DNA from: Pegea sp. RAD2-039
Taxonomy: Eukaryota > Chordata > Thaliacea > Salpida > Salpidae
Direction: 5' to 3'
Assembly: GCA_034620365.1 (NCBI GenBank)
Contig: JAQGEQ010000316.1
Span: forward strand, 682,001-746,000
Length of the DNA stretch: 64,000 nt
Below are positions 1-12,800 of this stretch, in pieces. Positions within the stretch are counted from its first letter, which is position 1; each line of letters begins with the position of its first letter. The notes under the pieces were generated by a model that was given only the letters and a program-made list of their open reading frames with translations, ran no database searches and was not told the DNA's origin. The position numbers were made by a program, and so were the translations under genes.

Positions 1-3000
1 GCGAGTTCTTTCAGGCATGAATTTCTGAAGAACCCCCGGTTTTTACCTCTCACAAATCCAAAAGGAGCCAAATTGCTTGTAGAAAGTCAAAAAACGAAAA
101 CCTTGGAGCTGTCTGACCGAAAAATTGTCGAAAAAATGTAAACTAATTGAAGTTTATGCAAATTAGATGAAGTTTGTGTAAATTTAACCTTAAACAAATT
201 TCAGCGCGAATTCTGAAGTTCAATATTTCAAATCGAAGCCTCAAGTTCTTACCTTCAATCAATGGACAGTAGGTGAAGTTCTAGAGGTAAGTGACGTCAT
301 TAGTAATGATCAGAAGTCAGAGATTTGTTTATCAGTGTGTCTTGGAGTTAAGAAACGAAAGCGCTGTGAGCCGGCATCTTCGCGTTCTGCCTCCAAAGAC
401 TTCTTACTTCTCATTAGGACTTGGTGAGAGTCTTCTGCGCTCAAAATATTTCTTACATCGGAATTTTTAGGAAAGTTTCCCGGGAATCAAGGCACTGTAG
501 CCCCGGGAATGTCAGCTCAATTCTACATTCGTTTTATACCTGATGCTCTTTGTGATTTTGTGGATTATGTGGATGTGATCTCTCAATCCTCATCACCTCT
601 TCGCGTTTTTATCTGCGCTAAAAGACCTCCTCCTGTTTTAACTTGTACGACTTTATCTTTAACGATACAATTAGTAGATGGTTTTATCAACAGTGTCCGA
701 CACTTTAAAATGCAACAACTGTTTAGTAAAAGGAGTTCAAATCACTAGAATCCCTATCAAGAATCTTGGAGGAGACGGAAGATTTTGCATCATGAAGAAA
801 TCATCTTGGCCTGCTCCTAATCTAAAGGTTAATATTTCCTTCAATTTTTAATTTTCAATTTCATCTTTCACAGACTTCAGTGAATCCTTCTGTTTTGGAT
901 TTGGGAATCTTTCAAATCCGACCAGCTCTTTTCCAAATTCTTTCTGGTGAATCTATGACTTTAGATCTTATTTTTGCTCCTCAAAGTGAAGGAACCTTTG
1001 AAGAAGAGATTTTGTTCATTTGTGACAATTGTCAAACGAAAGAACTGAAAATTTCAGGTTAGGAATTTGTTCTAGATGAATTTTTGGGGAGATTTGATGC
1101 TTGTTGTTCAACAAATTTGTTGTTGCTTTAAAAACTTATTTAATTTCTTTTGATTGTGTCATGTCTGAAAATTGATTGGATTCTAATTTTGATACTATTT
1201 TTTTAAACAAAATATTTTAATTTTTTTTTATCTCTTTTATTCTCTGATTATTTATTAAGTTTTAATTTCTATTCTTTTGCTAAACTTCTGGAAATTTCAA
1301 TTTTTGATTTGTAATTTCATTAAACTATTTGTAAAAATATCTCAGATAAATTTATTAACTTTAGTAAATCTATAAGAAACTATTTAAACAAAAAGATTTG
1401 TCACTATTGCTTTTCTTCTTGTTATTAAAAAACTTATTTTATTTACTTTTTTTAGCTTGATGAAACACAAAAATCATATTTACAAATTTCATATGTTCAA
1501 ATTAGCATTTATTATGAATAGTTTAAAAAAAGTTTTAAAATTTTGCTTAGTTCAAAGACATTATTTCACTTTCAACTGCTCTATTTGTGATACAAAATAT
1601 GAAAAATGATTTATGAAAGTTGTGAAAAATATGCTCCAACTTTCGATAATAGGCGTCAAACTTATGATAAAATGTTTTGAAGATATTAAATACATGCAGT
1701 TGCCACATATCGGCCCTGTGGTGTAACGGTTAGCACTCTGGACTTTGAATCCAGCGATCCGAGTTCAAATCTCGGCAGGACCTATTTTTTTTAAGTAGTT
1801 TTTTTTTGCTTAGCCGTTTTTAGATTTTACCTTTGCTTTGTTTTTGTTTCCATTTGATTATATTCTTAATTTCAAAGCACGCATATCAGTTGAAATATGA
1901 AAATATCCTCAAAACTATGTTTATATAATTCATTTTCTGAAACTAAGACGCTTAAGATTGTGATTGATCACAAAATGCTACTTGAAAAGAGTGAAGAGGA
2001 TTTGTGATAAAATCACTTTAAATAGTCTTGAAATAAACTTTATTTTATCAAAAAAGTGGATTTTATTTGCATATCTCAACACAATTAAAAAATGGAATTT
2101 GTCAGTAATGCTCTAGCTTAATGCCGTTATAAGTATTTCAGAACAAAAACGATTTTTATATTAAAGAAAATGCTTTGATTAGAAAATATAATCTATCATT
2201 TGTGATAGATAAACATACATCACTAAACAAATAAATTCCTAATTTTGCTTATAAATTTTAAAAATAATCGGTTAGAATACGTGGTCCTATGGTGTAATGG
2301 TTAGCACTTTGGACTCTGAATCCAGCGATCCGAGTTCAAATCTCGGTAGGACCTTCTTTTTTTTTTCTAATTTCTTTTTTTTTATATTTCTCAAATTTTT
2401 TATAACAAAGTCTTAAAAGTTCTTTTTTACTGACGAACAATTATTAAATTAAATATTTAAAGATTTTTTTGTTTTCTCAGCTAATTCAAACTAATTCAAG
2501 AAAATATTATTATAATTTTAAGCTCTTAAATATTTACATTTTAATGATGTGATTTTTTAGGATGTAGCCAAAAACCGTCGGTTAAGCTAGCTTCAGTTTC
2601 TGATGGCGGAACCAGTGAAGCAGAACTTGGAGAAGTGATCGATTTAACAGCCAATCATCTCGTCCGATTTCATTCTCTCAATTGTCATTCGTTCTTCATC
2701 AAACAACTGATCGTTCACAACATCACGTGATTAGCGGTTTAGTTTCACGAGATATTTACAAACTTCACTTTCACAGAAATGTTTCAATCCCGTTTACTTG
2801 GCATATCCTCAAACCAAACCTTTCAACAGATCCCTTCAACATCAACAAAGACACAACTTGTAAAAGCTTCGACTTCTACCCAGATGAGAACTCGCCTTTT
2901 ACAATTGAACCGATAGCAGGGATTCTACTTCCTGACAGCAACCATGAATTTTATCTGACCTTTTCACCTTCTAAGGTTCTGAGTTTGCTCAAAAAGAGTT

Positions 3001-6000
3001 TTAAAGTTCAATTTGTCTGTTAAAGGTTGGAAGTTTTGATAATGTTCTTCATCTTCTGCTTAGTGATATTCCTTGTGATGATGAAGATGATAAATCAGTT
3101 AAAGCTGTACTGACGATACAAAATCAACCAGAAACTCCGACTTCAGCTCCTTTTAATCAAGTACTCATCATAACTACTCACTTTTCAATTTGATTTGGAA
3201 CTTTCTACAGGTCGTTGAAAGAACTTCTCAGATTGAATATCATGAAATAATCGGATTAGAAATTGAAGTAAAAGCAAATTGTGTCCCATACTCAATTATT
3301 TTCAATCCTCCATTGATCTCAATCCCTGGTCAGATTCTTCAGGGATTCACAGCAAGAAGACCTCTTCAAATTGCTAACTACAGGTTTGAGATCACCTCAT
3401 TGAGATTAGGAGATTACATCTTTATCTTCAGTATGGCTCCTGTATGCTATCGATGGGTTTCTGAAACTCTTCCTCATATAATTGAAGTAGATCCTCCAGT
3501 TGGAAGAGTAAATCCTGGAGAAGTTGTTGAACATGAAGTGAAGGTCACTGGATCATTTGCTGGGAAACTTCAATGTAAAGTTGAATGTCTTGTTGAGCAA
3601 CTTGAAGATCCTCTGGTCTTGTTAGTTGAAGCTGATATAGCTGGTCCTCACGCGGTTCTAGGTGATCACGTGATTGAAATCTTCTTCTTATTCATCTTAT
3701 CTTCTTCTGTAGATATTTCCAAGTTAGATTTTGGTCTTGTTAAAAAAGGGGATCGACTTTTGAAGGTTGTGACAGTCAGAAACACAACTCAAGTTCCAGC
3801 TAAATGGAAACTGCTACTCCCTGACATAAAAGATTGGTTTGTATCTTCATCACTTCTTCCAAAGGAGCTGATTGTTTCGTTTCAGTGATGAGCTTACAAT
3901 CTCACCTCAAAGTGGCCACTTGAGGTCGCTAGAGAGCTGTAAAGTTGAATTCATCTTTCATCCGAAAGAAATTCAGAGTCTAGAAACTCTATTGAATCTC
4001 GAAGTTGAATCAGGAAACAGTTTCTGTGTTCAGATTCTTGCTCAAGTTCAATCACCCAAAGTAAACCATCTTCATCTCATCATCCAAATCTCATTGTTTG
4101 TGTTTTAGGCGTGTTTTGTTGAAAGCCTTGTTCAGTTTGAAGACACTTATCTCAACACACCAAATACATCTTCTGCAACTTTATTGAATCTGACATCTTT
4201 TGCTACACAGTTTCAATTTTCTTGTGCAATTGGCGAGCAAGCTTCGAATTGTGAAGTAGTTGTCAAACCAGCAAGTGGACTTTTAATGCCAAAAGATAGG
4301 ATCAATATTGAAGTAAGTTTTTGTTGAAATCAAATTTAAAACGAATTAGATAATTTCAAGCTTTAACATTTTGTTGGAAAAAAAGTAATTACATTACCCC
4401 GACTGTGTGATAAATTACTTCATGTATAAACTAATCACTGGGATCTGAATCTCGTGTAGCGAATGAGATCTAATTAAGACATTCAGCATTCTGATGAACA
4501 TTTTGATCTATACAAGACTCTTCTACAAACAAATCTTGTGCTTGGTGGTCAAAGGTGCTGAGGCCTGCTTGCTTTGATGGTAGTTTGCATGACTCGAAGA
4601 AAATCAGCAGAATCATTTTGAATCTATTAATTATTCAAAAATCTATTTTATTCTTTTTATAACATTTTCTAAAATATTTCTACTAAATTTGTTTATTTAT
4701 AAAATGTACAATTTCAAATTTTTAGGTGGAAATTTTATGTGATGTAGTTGGAGATTTAAACAAAGTTTATATTCCATGTTCTATAGAAGGAATGGAAGAA
4801 CCAATAGTCCTTTCACTTTCAGCATTTATCAAAGATTTAAAAGTTGAATTTTCCACAGCGGACTGTAAGAATACAAGGTTTGAGTTCTTAAGAAATTTCT
4901 AATTTTAAGTGAATTTGTTTAATAAACTTTTTCCTAAATATTAAAAATAATTTTTAATATGAAATTTGTTCGTTGTATAATTCTTTTATTATTTTTTCAT
5001 CAAACTGTATTTGATCCGTTCAAATCTAAGGACTTCGATTTTCTTTTATTTTGTTTTATTTGGATGTTTATAATTATCTAATGATTTTACGATGTTTTTG
5101 AAATATTGAAAATCAATAAAATACTTTTTATACTGATTAAAATATCATACAAAAAATAATTACTCTCTAACAGCTTATATGGGTTTATATAAAACTTGGT
5201 TTTGTTTAAATGTAGAAGGTAACCTTTTACAAAAAACCTCTAAAATTAAGAATTTTGTTCTGATGTCTCAGTATAAAAAATATTATTAATGGCCTGTTTA
5301 CTAATAACAGTTTTTTTATATAACTTGTCTTACAACTCTTACACTAGCGCTAGAAGGTATACAATAAAAGACCAGATGTTCACAGTAAACCTCAAATATG
5401 TTAATTTGTTCTTTAAAAACACAAATAGCTGCTGAGTCTTTATACATCATTTATCATCAGCGAGATCTTGCAATTATCGTCTAGAACCGGGAACAATTCA
5501 CCGGATACCATCTGCCCTCTATTTCAAGTTTTAAAAAACTTTTTTATAAAAAGAAATATTAAAGTTTAAAAACTGATTTTATCAGATCGTGAATTATCTC
5601 GTCAATCTTTTTGCTTGTTATCAATTTTGAGTAACTAAAATATATGATAAAGTTTTCGAAAGTATAACATCTGTAATAATATAAGTAAAAAAGATCAAGA
5701 AAAATATCGACATGGAAATTTCTGCGTGAAATTTATCTGAAAAAATCTGGAACTAATTATTCGCGTCAATTACTTAAACTAGTTGCTAAAAAATCCAAAT
5801 GTTTTGAAGAAAGTGTTGAATAACTCACATAAGCAAAATATGAACCCAAAATATGAAGACTATTGGCCTAGCAACCTGTCCCATATAGTTGTGACGTAAA
5901 TCTTGCTACCCACCAAAATTACCACTTTTATTTAAAGTATGTTCAACTGAAAGTTCCACAAACTTGTTTTATTTTGGTTTAAAACAAAAAACTTTCAAAA

Positions 6001-9000
6001 TTGTGTTTAAAGTTTTATTAACAAATAATATTTCTACTTTTTGTATTAGAATGAATCAATCAGAAGAATTGAAATTAAAATTTGATGATCCTTTGGATAT
6101 TGGGAGCACTCGATCATTCAAATTGACCATCAAAAACCTGACAGCAATTGAAACAATGTGGTCCCTTTGTTTGGACAATTTTTCAGTCAGTTTCTACCAC
6201 TTGGTGTTTTGTTGTGCAAATCAGCCAGAGGCTATTTTTACTACAAATATTTTTTAGTTGTCGACTATCAAGAAAGTTAAGAAATTAAAAATCGAAAATG
6301 AATATGAAGAAAATCGAAGGATTCGTTTGAAAAAGACTCTGAATCTCGCGGATCCTTCTTCGAAAACTCCAGAAATGCAATTCGCTGGTATCAATCTCGA
6401 ATCTGCTTGAAATTAAACATTTTAACTATTTTCTAATTTGTTTGGTTTTATTGTTAATTCCAATTTACAAAAAGAAATGTCTTCAGAGAAGAGTGGGAGG
6501 CTCCTAAAGAACGGAGATGGAATCGCGTTTGAAGTTTCTGAAGCGAATGGCGTTTTGAAGTCGTTTGAAACAAAACATATCTTAATTTCAGTGTTTTGTA
6601 ATATGTGGGGCACTTATTTGGACATGTTGACATGTAATATTGAAGGTATAAAGAACATTTGAAGCTTTCGAAATGTAAAAATTGAATTTTTAAGGACTAA
6701 AACCAACTAGGATACCAGTTGAGGTACAAGTTTGTGGGTCACCTTTGAGGTTCAAACTTGCTGCTGAGAAATCTTTAAATCCAACCTTAAGATTTGGGAC
6801 TCACTTTAACCATGCGCCTGCAGTGTTCAGAAACTTAAAGATCTTCAACATTTCATCTTTTGGTTTGAACATCTTCAAATTGTTGTTGATGTTTTATTTG
6901 AAATGAGATGTTTGATCAGATATTCGAATTGATTGGAGGACTTTCAACTATGCGCCATCTAGTGTTCAAAAAATTATTGATTTTAATATCTGGTTTGGAG
7001 AAGAATTTCCAGCTCTTTATGCAAACGGGAAACCACCTTTTGAGAAAAAGTGTTCACACCACTCGAACGTTAGTTTAAGACCAGTTCCACCCCCACCAAA
7101 ATCAACTTATCATCAATTTCAGGAGTTTTTTGATTCTGATGACTCAAAAAGCTGTATTTATGAAGATCCGTTCTTACTTTCTCCTGATCAATCATCAATT
7201 GAATCAACAATTATGATTCCACAAGATGTAGTCCACGTCAAATTAAAACCTCACGAAGGGAGTATGAGCGACTCCCCATTCGAGATTCAGCCGAAACAGA
7301 TCATTGTTCCAGGTTTGAGAGAAGTGTTAATTCCTTCTTTGGATATTGATGATGTTGTTTGCAGCTTTTGGTGAAGGTTTGTTACAAGTTTCATTAAAAC
7401 CTTCAGAAATTGAACTTTCAGAAAAACTGAAATTAGTTTGTAAATCCTTTTCACTTGGATATATGAGTCTTGAACCTCCAGATAAAGAGTCTGTCAATAA
7501 AGTGAGCAACAAATCTAATCCCAAAAAAATTAAAATTTCGAGTTTTTATCATTTTAGTTTAACCGGAAAGATGGTTCTTCGATTGTTCCTCTTCGTCTAG
7601 AGATGACGTCAGTGATCAAGAAGGGACAAATCCAAATAGATGAAGATGATGACGACTTCTTTCTTCTACTTGGAGATATTTTAAGTGATGAAGTCCGAAG
7701 AGTTTTTTGATTAGTTGTTTTGTTCGATTGAAATTTTTACATTTCAGAAAACAACTTCTAAAACTCAAATTAGAATCTACAATCTTCGAAACAATAGTTC
7801 AGCTTCAATTACTTTTATATTAAAAGTTTCAAATCCATTTTTCATCGAAGATAAAACTTCAAAGCAATCAATTCAAATAGAACTTCCTGCTCAGACTAAC
7901 TACAAAGTAATTTTTATATCCCTTTTACATCAGGAATAAAAGATCTATCGTGTTTTTATTTAAACAATTTTGGGCCTAAATGTCTTGTTATTAATCAATT
8001 GAAATTTTGTTGTTCATTTCAGAAGATACTTTCAAAAATTGAATCATAAATTTTTCATGAAATGATTAATTGATCAAAATACTTTTAACTTCTCATTAAT
8101 AATAAGATCAACAATTAGTTTCTTTTCAAATATCTAAGCTTAGAAATAACTAAGTTTCATTAAAGAAAATACTTTTAGGAAATCAGCATTTGGCTGACCC
8201 TACACTTTTTTATTTCTGTGTAAAATTGATCATTTAATCTGATAAGAAAATTTTGAATTTTTTCGAACCACTTTATCTAATTTTATGAAATATTAGCTTT
8301 GATAAAATTTGCTTTTGAATAGATTAAAATTGGCTTCAAAATTTGTCTTGGGACTATCAATCAGCTAATTTCATTGCGTCACAAGGAAAAACTAAATGAT
8401 GTCAAACTCCAAAGAATTTCTCCTGGTAACCTGAAACTATTCAATTAACTTTTTTATTCTACGTACTTGTGTTTAGGTTTTGAAAATCTCAATTATGAAA
8501 GTTCGTTAGAAATTGAGTTTATTGATGGAAGTATTCAAAAAAAGGGTCTTAAAGCTCAAGTTTCGATTCCATCTTTCAGTATTTCACAAAAATTTGTAGA
8601 TTTTGGCAAATGTTTTATTGGTCAAAAAAATTGTAAAAAGATTTTGATCAAAAATTTGGGTCCTTCTGAATGCTACTGGTCTCTTGACAGCTTTAGTAAG
8701 TTTCTTTATTAGCTGAGTTGTTACACTTCAATTTTGTTACTTGTTTCGAAGCTTTTTCAATTTGATAAACTTTTTTGTTTGTTTTAATCTTAAACTATTT
8801 ATTTCTGTGTTTGGATGAAACAGTTAAATCTTCCGAACAAGAATCGGGCGAATTTTATTGTGTACCTTCAAAAGGAAAGCTCCTAAGTTTATCATCACGA
8901 TTAGATCTATCTACGGAAACAATTTCGATTTATTTTACAGCCAAGTATATTTCCTTTTACTTAATTCATTTTTATTAACTGACTAAAGATAAATTTTTAA

Positions 9001-9185
9001 GATTGTTTCAAATATTTCAACTTCCAAACTATAATTTAGAATGTTGTTGAAAGATTCATAATCTTTTCAGAACAACTGAGCTGACCGATACCAGATTCAT
9101 TATAAATGGAAAATTTGCTGAGCAGAATCATCTGTTGCGGGTACAAGGGCAAGGTTCTTTTGATGGAGTCCATGAATTTAAATAA
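1..9185 (+). CDS. DLEC1: DLEC1-like ciliary protein, 5' partial, at least 27 exons
   Basis: Exons, read by splice sites and frame: 1-137, 205-286, 336-423, 471-644, 694-827, 874-1057, 2561-2726, 2777-2975, 3026-3160, 3211-3383, 3432-3661, 3713-3836, 3886-4060, 4109-4312, 4726-4877, 6050-6185, 6258-6387, 6475-6645, 6695-6862, 6920-7312, 7365-7501, 7558-7701, 7748-7906, 8323-8425, 8477-8695, 8824-8944, 9071-9185 (TAA 9183-9185). Together they give 4,353 nt, exactly 1,451 codons, with no internal stop. Recognition rests on many collinear matches to remembered vertebrate DLEC1: FLKNPRF at the window start, HLRVLPP, KRPPPVLT, RFCIMKKSSWP, CDNCQTKEL, WHILKPN, CNMWGTYLD, FVDFGKCF and the C-terminal RVQGQGSFDG. 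The protein is a chain of ASH/MSP-like immunoglobulin folds. The family (CFAP81 in algae) acts in motile cilia; this role is inferred from family. Human DLEC1 is about 1,750 aa, so the N-terminal quarter lies upstream of the window. Most introns are 48-57 bp; larger ones are 1058-2560 (with tRNAs), 4313-4725, 4878-6049 and 7907-8322. Confidence 0.9.
1712..1783 (+). tRNA. tRNA-Gln (TTG), inside a DLEC1 intron
   Basis: A cloverleaf can be drawn over 72 nt. The A box is TGGTGTAACGG, the B box is GAGTTCAAATC, the anticodon stem is CTGGA/TCCAG around loop CTTTGAA, and the anticodon TTG is at 1745-1747, reading CAA (Gln). A T run just after (1785 on) serves as a pol III terminator. The acceptor stem GGCCCTG/CAGGACC has one C-A mismatch at the third pair, where its sister gene at 2283 has T-A. 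It lies on the host gene's strand in the intron 1058-2560. Confidence 0.93.
2283..2354 (+). tRNA. tRNA-Gln (CTG), inside the same DLEC1 intron
   Basis: This 72-nt cloverleaf has a fully paired acceptor stem GGTCCTA/TAGGACC. Its A and B boxes are near-identical to the gene at 1712, with anticodon CTG at 2316-2318 reading CAG (Gln). A long T tract follows from 2356 as a terminator. The two genes differ at only a few positions, so they look like a tandem duplication that now covers both Gln codons. Confidence 0.95.
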
Positions 9186-9834
9186 TTTTATCATCACTAA
9201 AATATCTTCTATATCTCTCAAAAAACTTCTGTTCTGTCGTAACCTGAATTCTTTTGTAAAATGTTGTCAAATAAGAAATTATTTCGAAAATAAACTTAAG
9301 ATTATTGTTTACAAAATTATTTTATTTTCAGTTTTGCTGAGCTTACATCAGAAATTCAAGTATATTAGCATGTAGTAGAAATTAAAAGAAATTAAGTCTT
9401 TAGATCGTGAAAATTGACATTTTCTGATCAGTTCGGTACTTTCAACGGTTGAAAAAACTTAACTGATCTGTATAGATGAAGATATTAAGAACCTACTGAT
9501 CTACAAGAAGCCAAGTGGCTTTGGTGTTAAGATTAATATTTGCTCCAAAACGAATTTGTTGATAGAATATTCAACAGAAAATGTATGAGATGAATGCTGT
9601 CATCAAATAAAAACTAAAAATTGTAAAAAATGAAAAAAATAAAACAGAAGTAAAGCGAGACATAAACTGAAATTGGCACAAAATAGGAGACAAAACTTAA
9701 GGTGCTCACATCAATTGTAGAAACTAATGTGAAGTTTCTTACAATTTCAACATCATGATTTGAAAATCAGAATAAATTAAGATGTTTTTTAAAATCTTCT
9801 GAACTTAAAAAAATGCTGTTCTAAAGTTGAGACA
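9186..9834. other. Convergent 3' intergenic gap
   Basis: This gap lies between the DLEC1 stop and the stop of the minus-strand zinc-finger gene, so it should hold both 3' UTRs. A canonical AATAAA on the plus strand at 9289-9294 is a plausible DLEC1 poly(A) signal. No further exon was found. Confidence 0.5.
9289..9294 (+). promoter_or_regulatory. Candidate DLEC1 poly(A) signal
   Basis: An AATAAA hexamer sits about 105 bases past the DLEC1 stop codon. In such AT-rich DNA the hexamer is common by chance, so the support is its position only. Confidence 0.4.
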
Positions 9835-12800
9835 TCAAAGAAGAGCTTGGAACTTCTCTCCCCGGATATTGTACTCATTCAAGATTTCAGGAGAGGAAGA
9901 GCGCGTGGAAGAGCTGATAAAAATTACAGACTCATCCAGTGGATCAGATCCAGAGTAATTTGAAACTTCACAAGATGAAACTTCTTTATCAGTTTCATAA
10001 GATTTTGGGGACTGGATGACGTCATCATCTTCATTGTATTGACAACTATGTAGCTGTTGAAGATTTGAAAGGTTGCTAGCGACTTCGTCTCGACGGTTAT
10101 CAACAGAAACTAATTTTTGAAAGACGGATTTGAGAACCAGGGAAGCAGATCTCATGGAAGTAGAGGAAGAGCAGGCTCTAGAGGTCAGGAAGCTGTCTAA
10201 TTTTGCTGTGAGCTCATTCTTATTCTTCTCAAACATATCCATCATCGCCGGCAGATGAATTCGGACACATTCAGTGATCTCCTTCTCCTTTTGAAGGTCT
10301 TCTTTATTCTTGCTTCGAGTGATTCGACGAATTTTGCTTCTTGATCTTTCATCATTAGCAATATGTTTCTTTTTTTTTGACTTAATTGAAGTTCTTGTAA
10401 ATTCTTCAACGGATTCCTGCGCATCAAATAAGAAGATTAAACAATGTTCATATTGAGACTTTTTAGGTGACAACATCTTTTAGCTTCTTACTAAACTATC
10501 ACCAAACTCACTTGCTGATCATGTACGTCAGAAGACGTTTCAACGAGCTTCCATGACCTTTCAGCTGTTTTAGATTTTCTTTTTACCTGATTTGAAAACA
10601 AATAAATATCATTTCACCTTCTATATTCGAAATTAGATGAAAGTTTTATCGTTTGTTAAAAACAATTAGATTAGTTTTTATTTGTTTCTAATCTCTAAAT
10701 ACCTTCTTCTTCTTCTTGCAAGCTCTCAGTCGAATTTTTTTAAGTTTTGGATTTTCATTGGTAGATTTAAGTTGAGCTACAGAGAATTTTGTGAATGAAA
10801 GATTAAGATTCAAAAAAATAAATTACCTGAAGTGGTTTCAACAGGTTGTTCAACAATTTCAGTTACAACCTTTGAAGAAAGAAAAGTTTTTAGTGGAAGA
10901 AATAGAAAATGCTTTTAAACTGACAGTAGTTGAAGATGATTCAGATGTTTGTGGGAAATTATTTGTCGAAAACTGCTCGTCAGTAGCAACTAGCACAGTG
11001 GCTGCAAATTGTTTGAATTTATAGATAAATCAAACGAAATCATTTTTGTGTCACCAACAAACTACCTTCATTAGGATTTTCCTCTGACACCATCTGATCT
11101 TCTATATCAGCAAGATTTTCTTTAATATTCTCAATAAAATTATCAGGGATCACATTCTGATAAGCTTCTTCACTTGTAGTTGCTTCTACTAGCTTGCTAT
11201 CACCAGGATGCGAGTAATCGACATTATCAATCAGATTTGTTTCGACATCTTTAATTTTATTTAACATCTTTTTCCATTTCGGTTGTTCTTCTCCATTACA
11301 AGTTTTGTCAACAACTTTTTTAGGTGGTTTGGACTCCGAAGGAATCTTTTCTTGATTTAATCTTGATGAAACTGAATCTGAAAATAAGATAGAAATTTTG
11401 AATATATTCTGAGACTAGATAAAAAAAGGAAATTATTTAGAAAGTAAAAAAGATTGCTTTTATTTTAAACTTCAAGCTTTTACAGAACTAAATATCTTCT
11501 TTTAAACTTCTACTAACAATAAAATAATTATTAACTTCATTTTTTTATCTAACAAAATCATTTCACTTTTTTCACATCATCACTTATCTTACACTAAACT
11601 TCTTCAAACTCATATACCTGCCCCATTCACAAAAAGTAAACACTCAATTCGATAAATTAAATTATTTGATAATAACAGTTTAACAATAAAACTATCTTCA
11701 AACAAAGACTTCATCAAAAGTTGAGAAATTTTTAAATAATCACACTAAAAAGTAACCTTTTCCGTCTTCATCTTCAGATTTAGTTTCAATTTCACAGTTT
11801 TTGGAAGAAATCTACAAATTGTTGAAAACTCAGGATCAATTAGGAGGTCATTTAGAAGTAAAACTATGAAAAATCTGAATCAAAAATTTTATTCACCCAA
11901 GATCTTATCGCTGAAAGTGAATTCTCTTTTTGTTCTTCAGCTGTTTGGATGATTTTAGATTTTTCTAACTCTTTGTCAATCGGAAATCCTTCTTTTATGG
12001 AAATCCTCAAAATTTGAGTAATAGCTTCGGTTACAGTTGGCAGCTTGAGCTTGCATGGTTCATTTACCCAGTTAGGTACCTTTATATCAAACAATATTGA
12101 CTCATGAGGAGGTTTTGATTCTGATATATTTGTGGAATCAAACAAAAAAGTTGAATTGTTCGTATCTGAAGATAAAACTTTCAATCGCATCTGAAATTGT
12201 TGAGTACTACATCTACAAACTTTCAGCGGCATCAGTAAGGGGCTGATTTAATTCTTTTGAAGATCTTAAGATCGGGTTGGGATTTTTTCTTTTCTTCTGC
12301 ATCAGATGATGATTAACCAAAAATGGATCTGTAACAATTTGCAGTTACCAGCTGATATTTCATCAACCACTAATGGTTACTTGGTAGAGGTTTTTGGTTT
12401 TCACTTCCATTTGTGAACACCTCATCCGAAGAAATGGGTTTTTCAATTAATTTTTCTACAAAGTTTAAACACTTATGATTTACAAATCAAGAAATGAAGA
12501 ATTTTGTACCTTTTGAAGTCGTACTTTCAGGAGTTGACTGCGTTCGAACTAATTGCCCCGATGTTCCGGGAACTGAAAGACAAAATAAATTGTAATTTCA
12601 CTTTTCAATATCAGCGTCCAAGTCTCACTTATTAGCTGATCGTTCGAAGGTAAAGGTCGCAAAGGAGGCGAGGTGATTGGCTGACAAACTTTATTCGTCG
12701 GATTTCCTGAAAGTTATATTTTAAACTTAAATTCAATAAAAACTGAAAAAAAATTATTTCTAGATCTTGTGGTACTCTCGAGTAAATTCACTTGAAAAAT

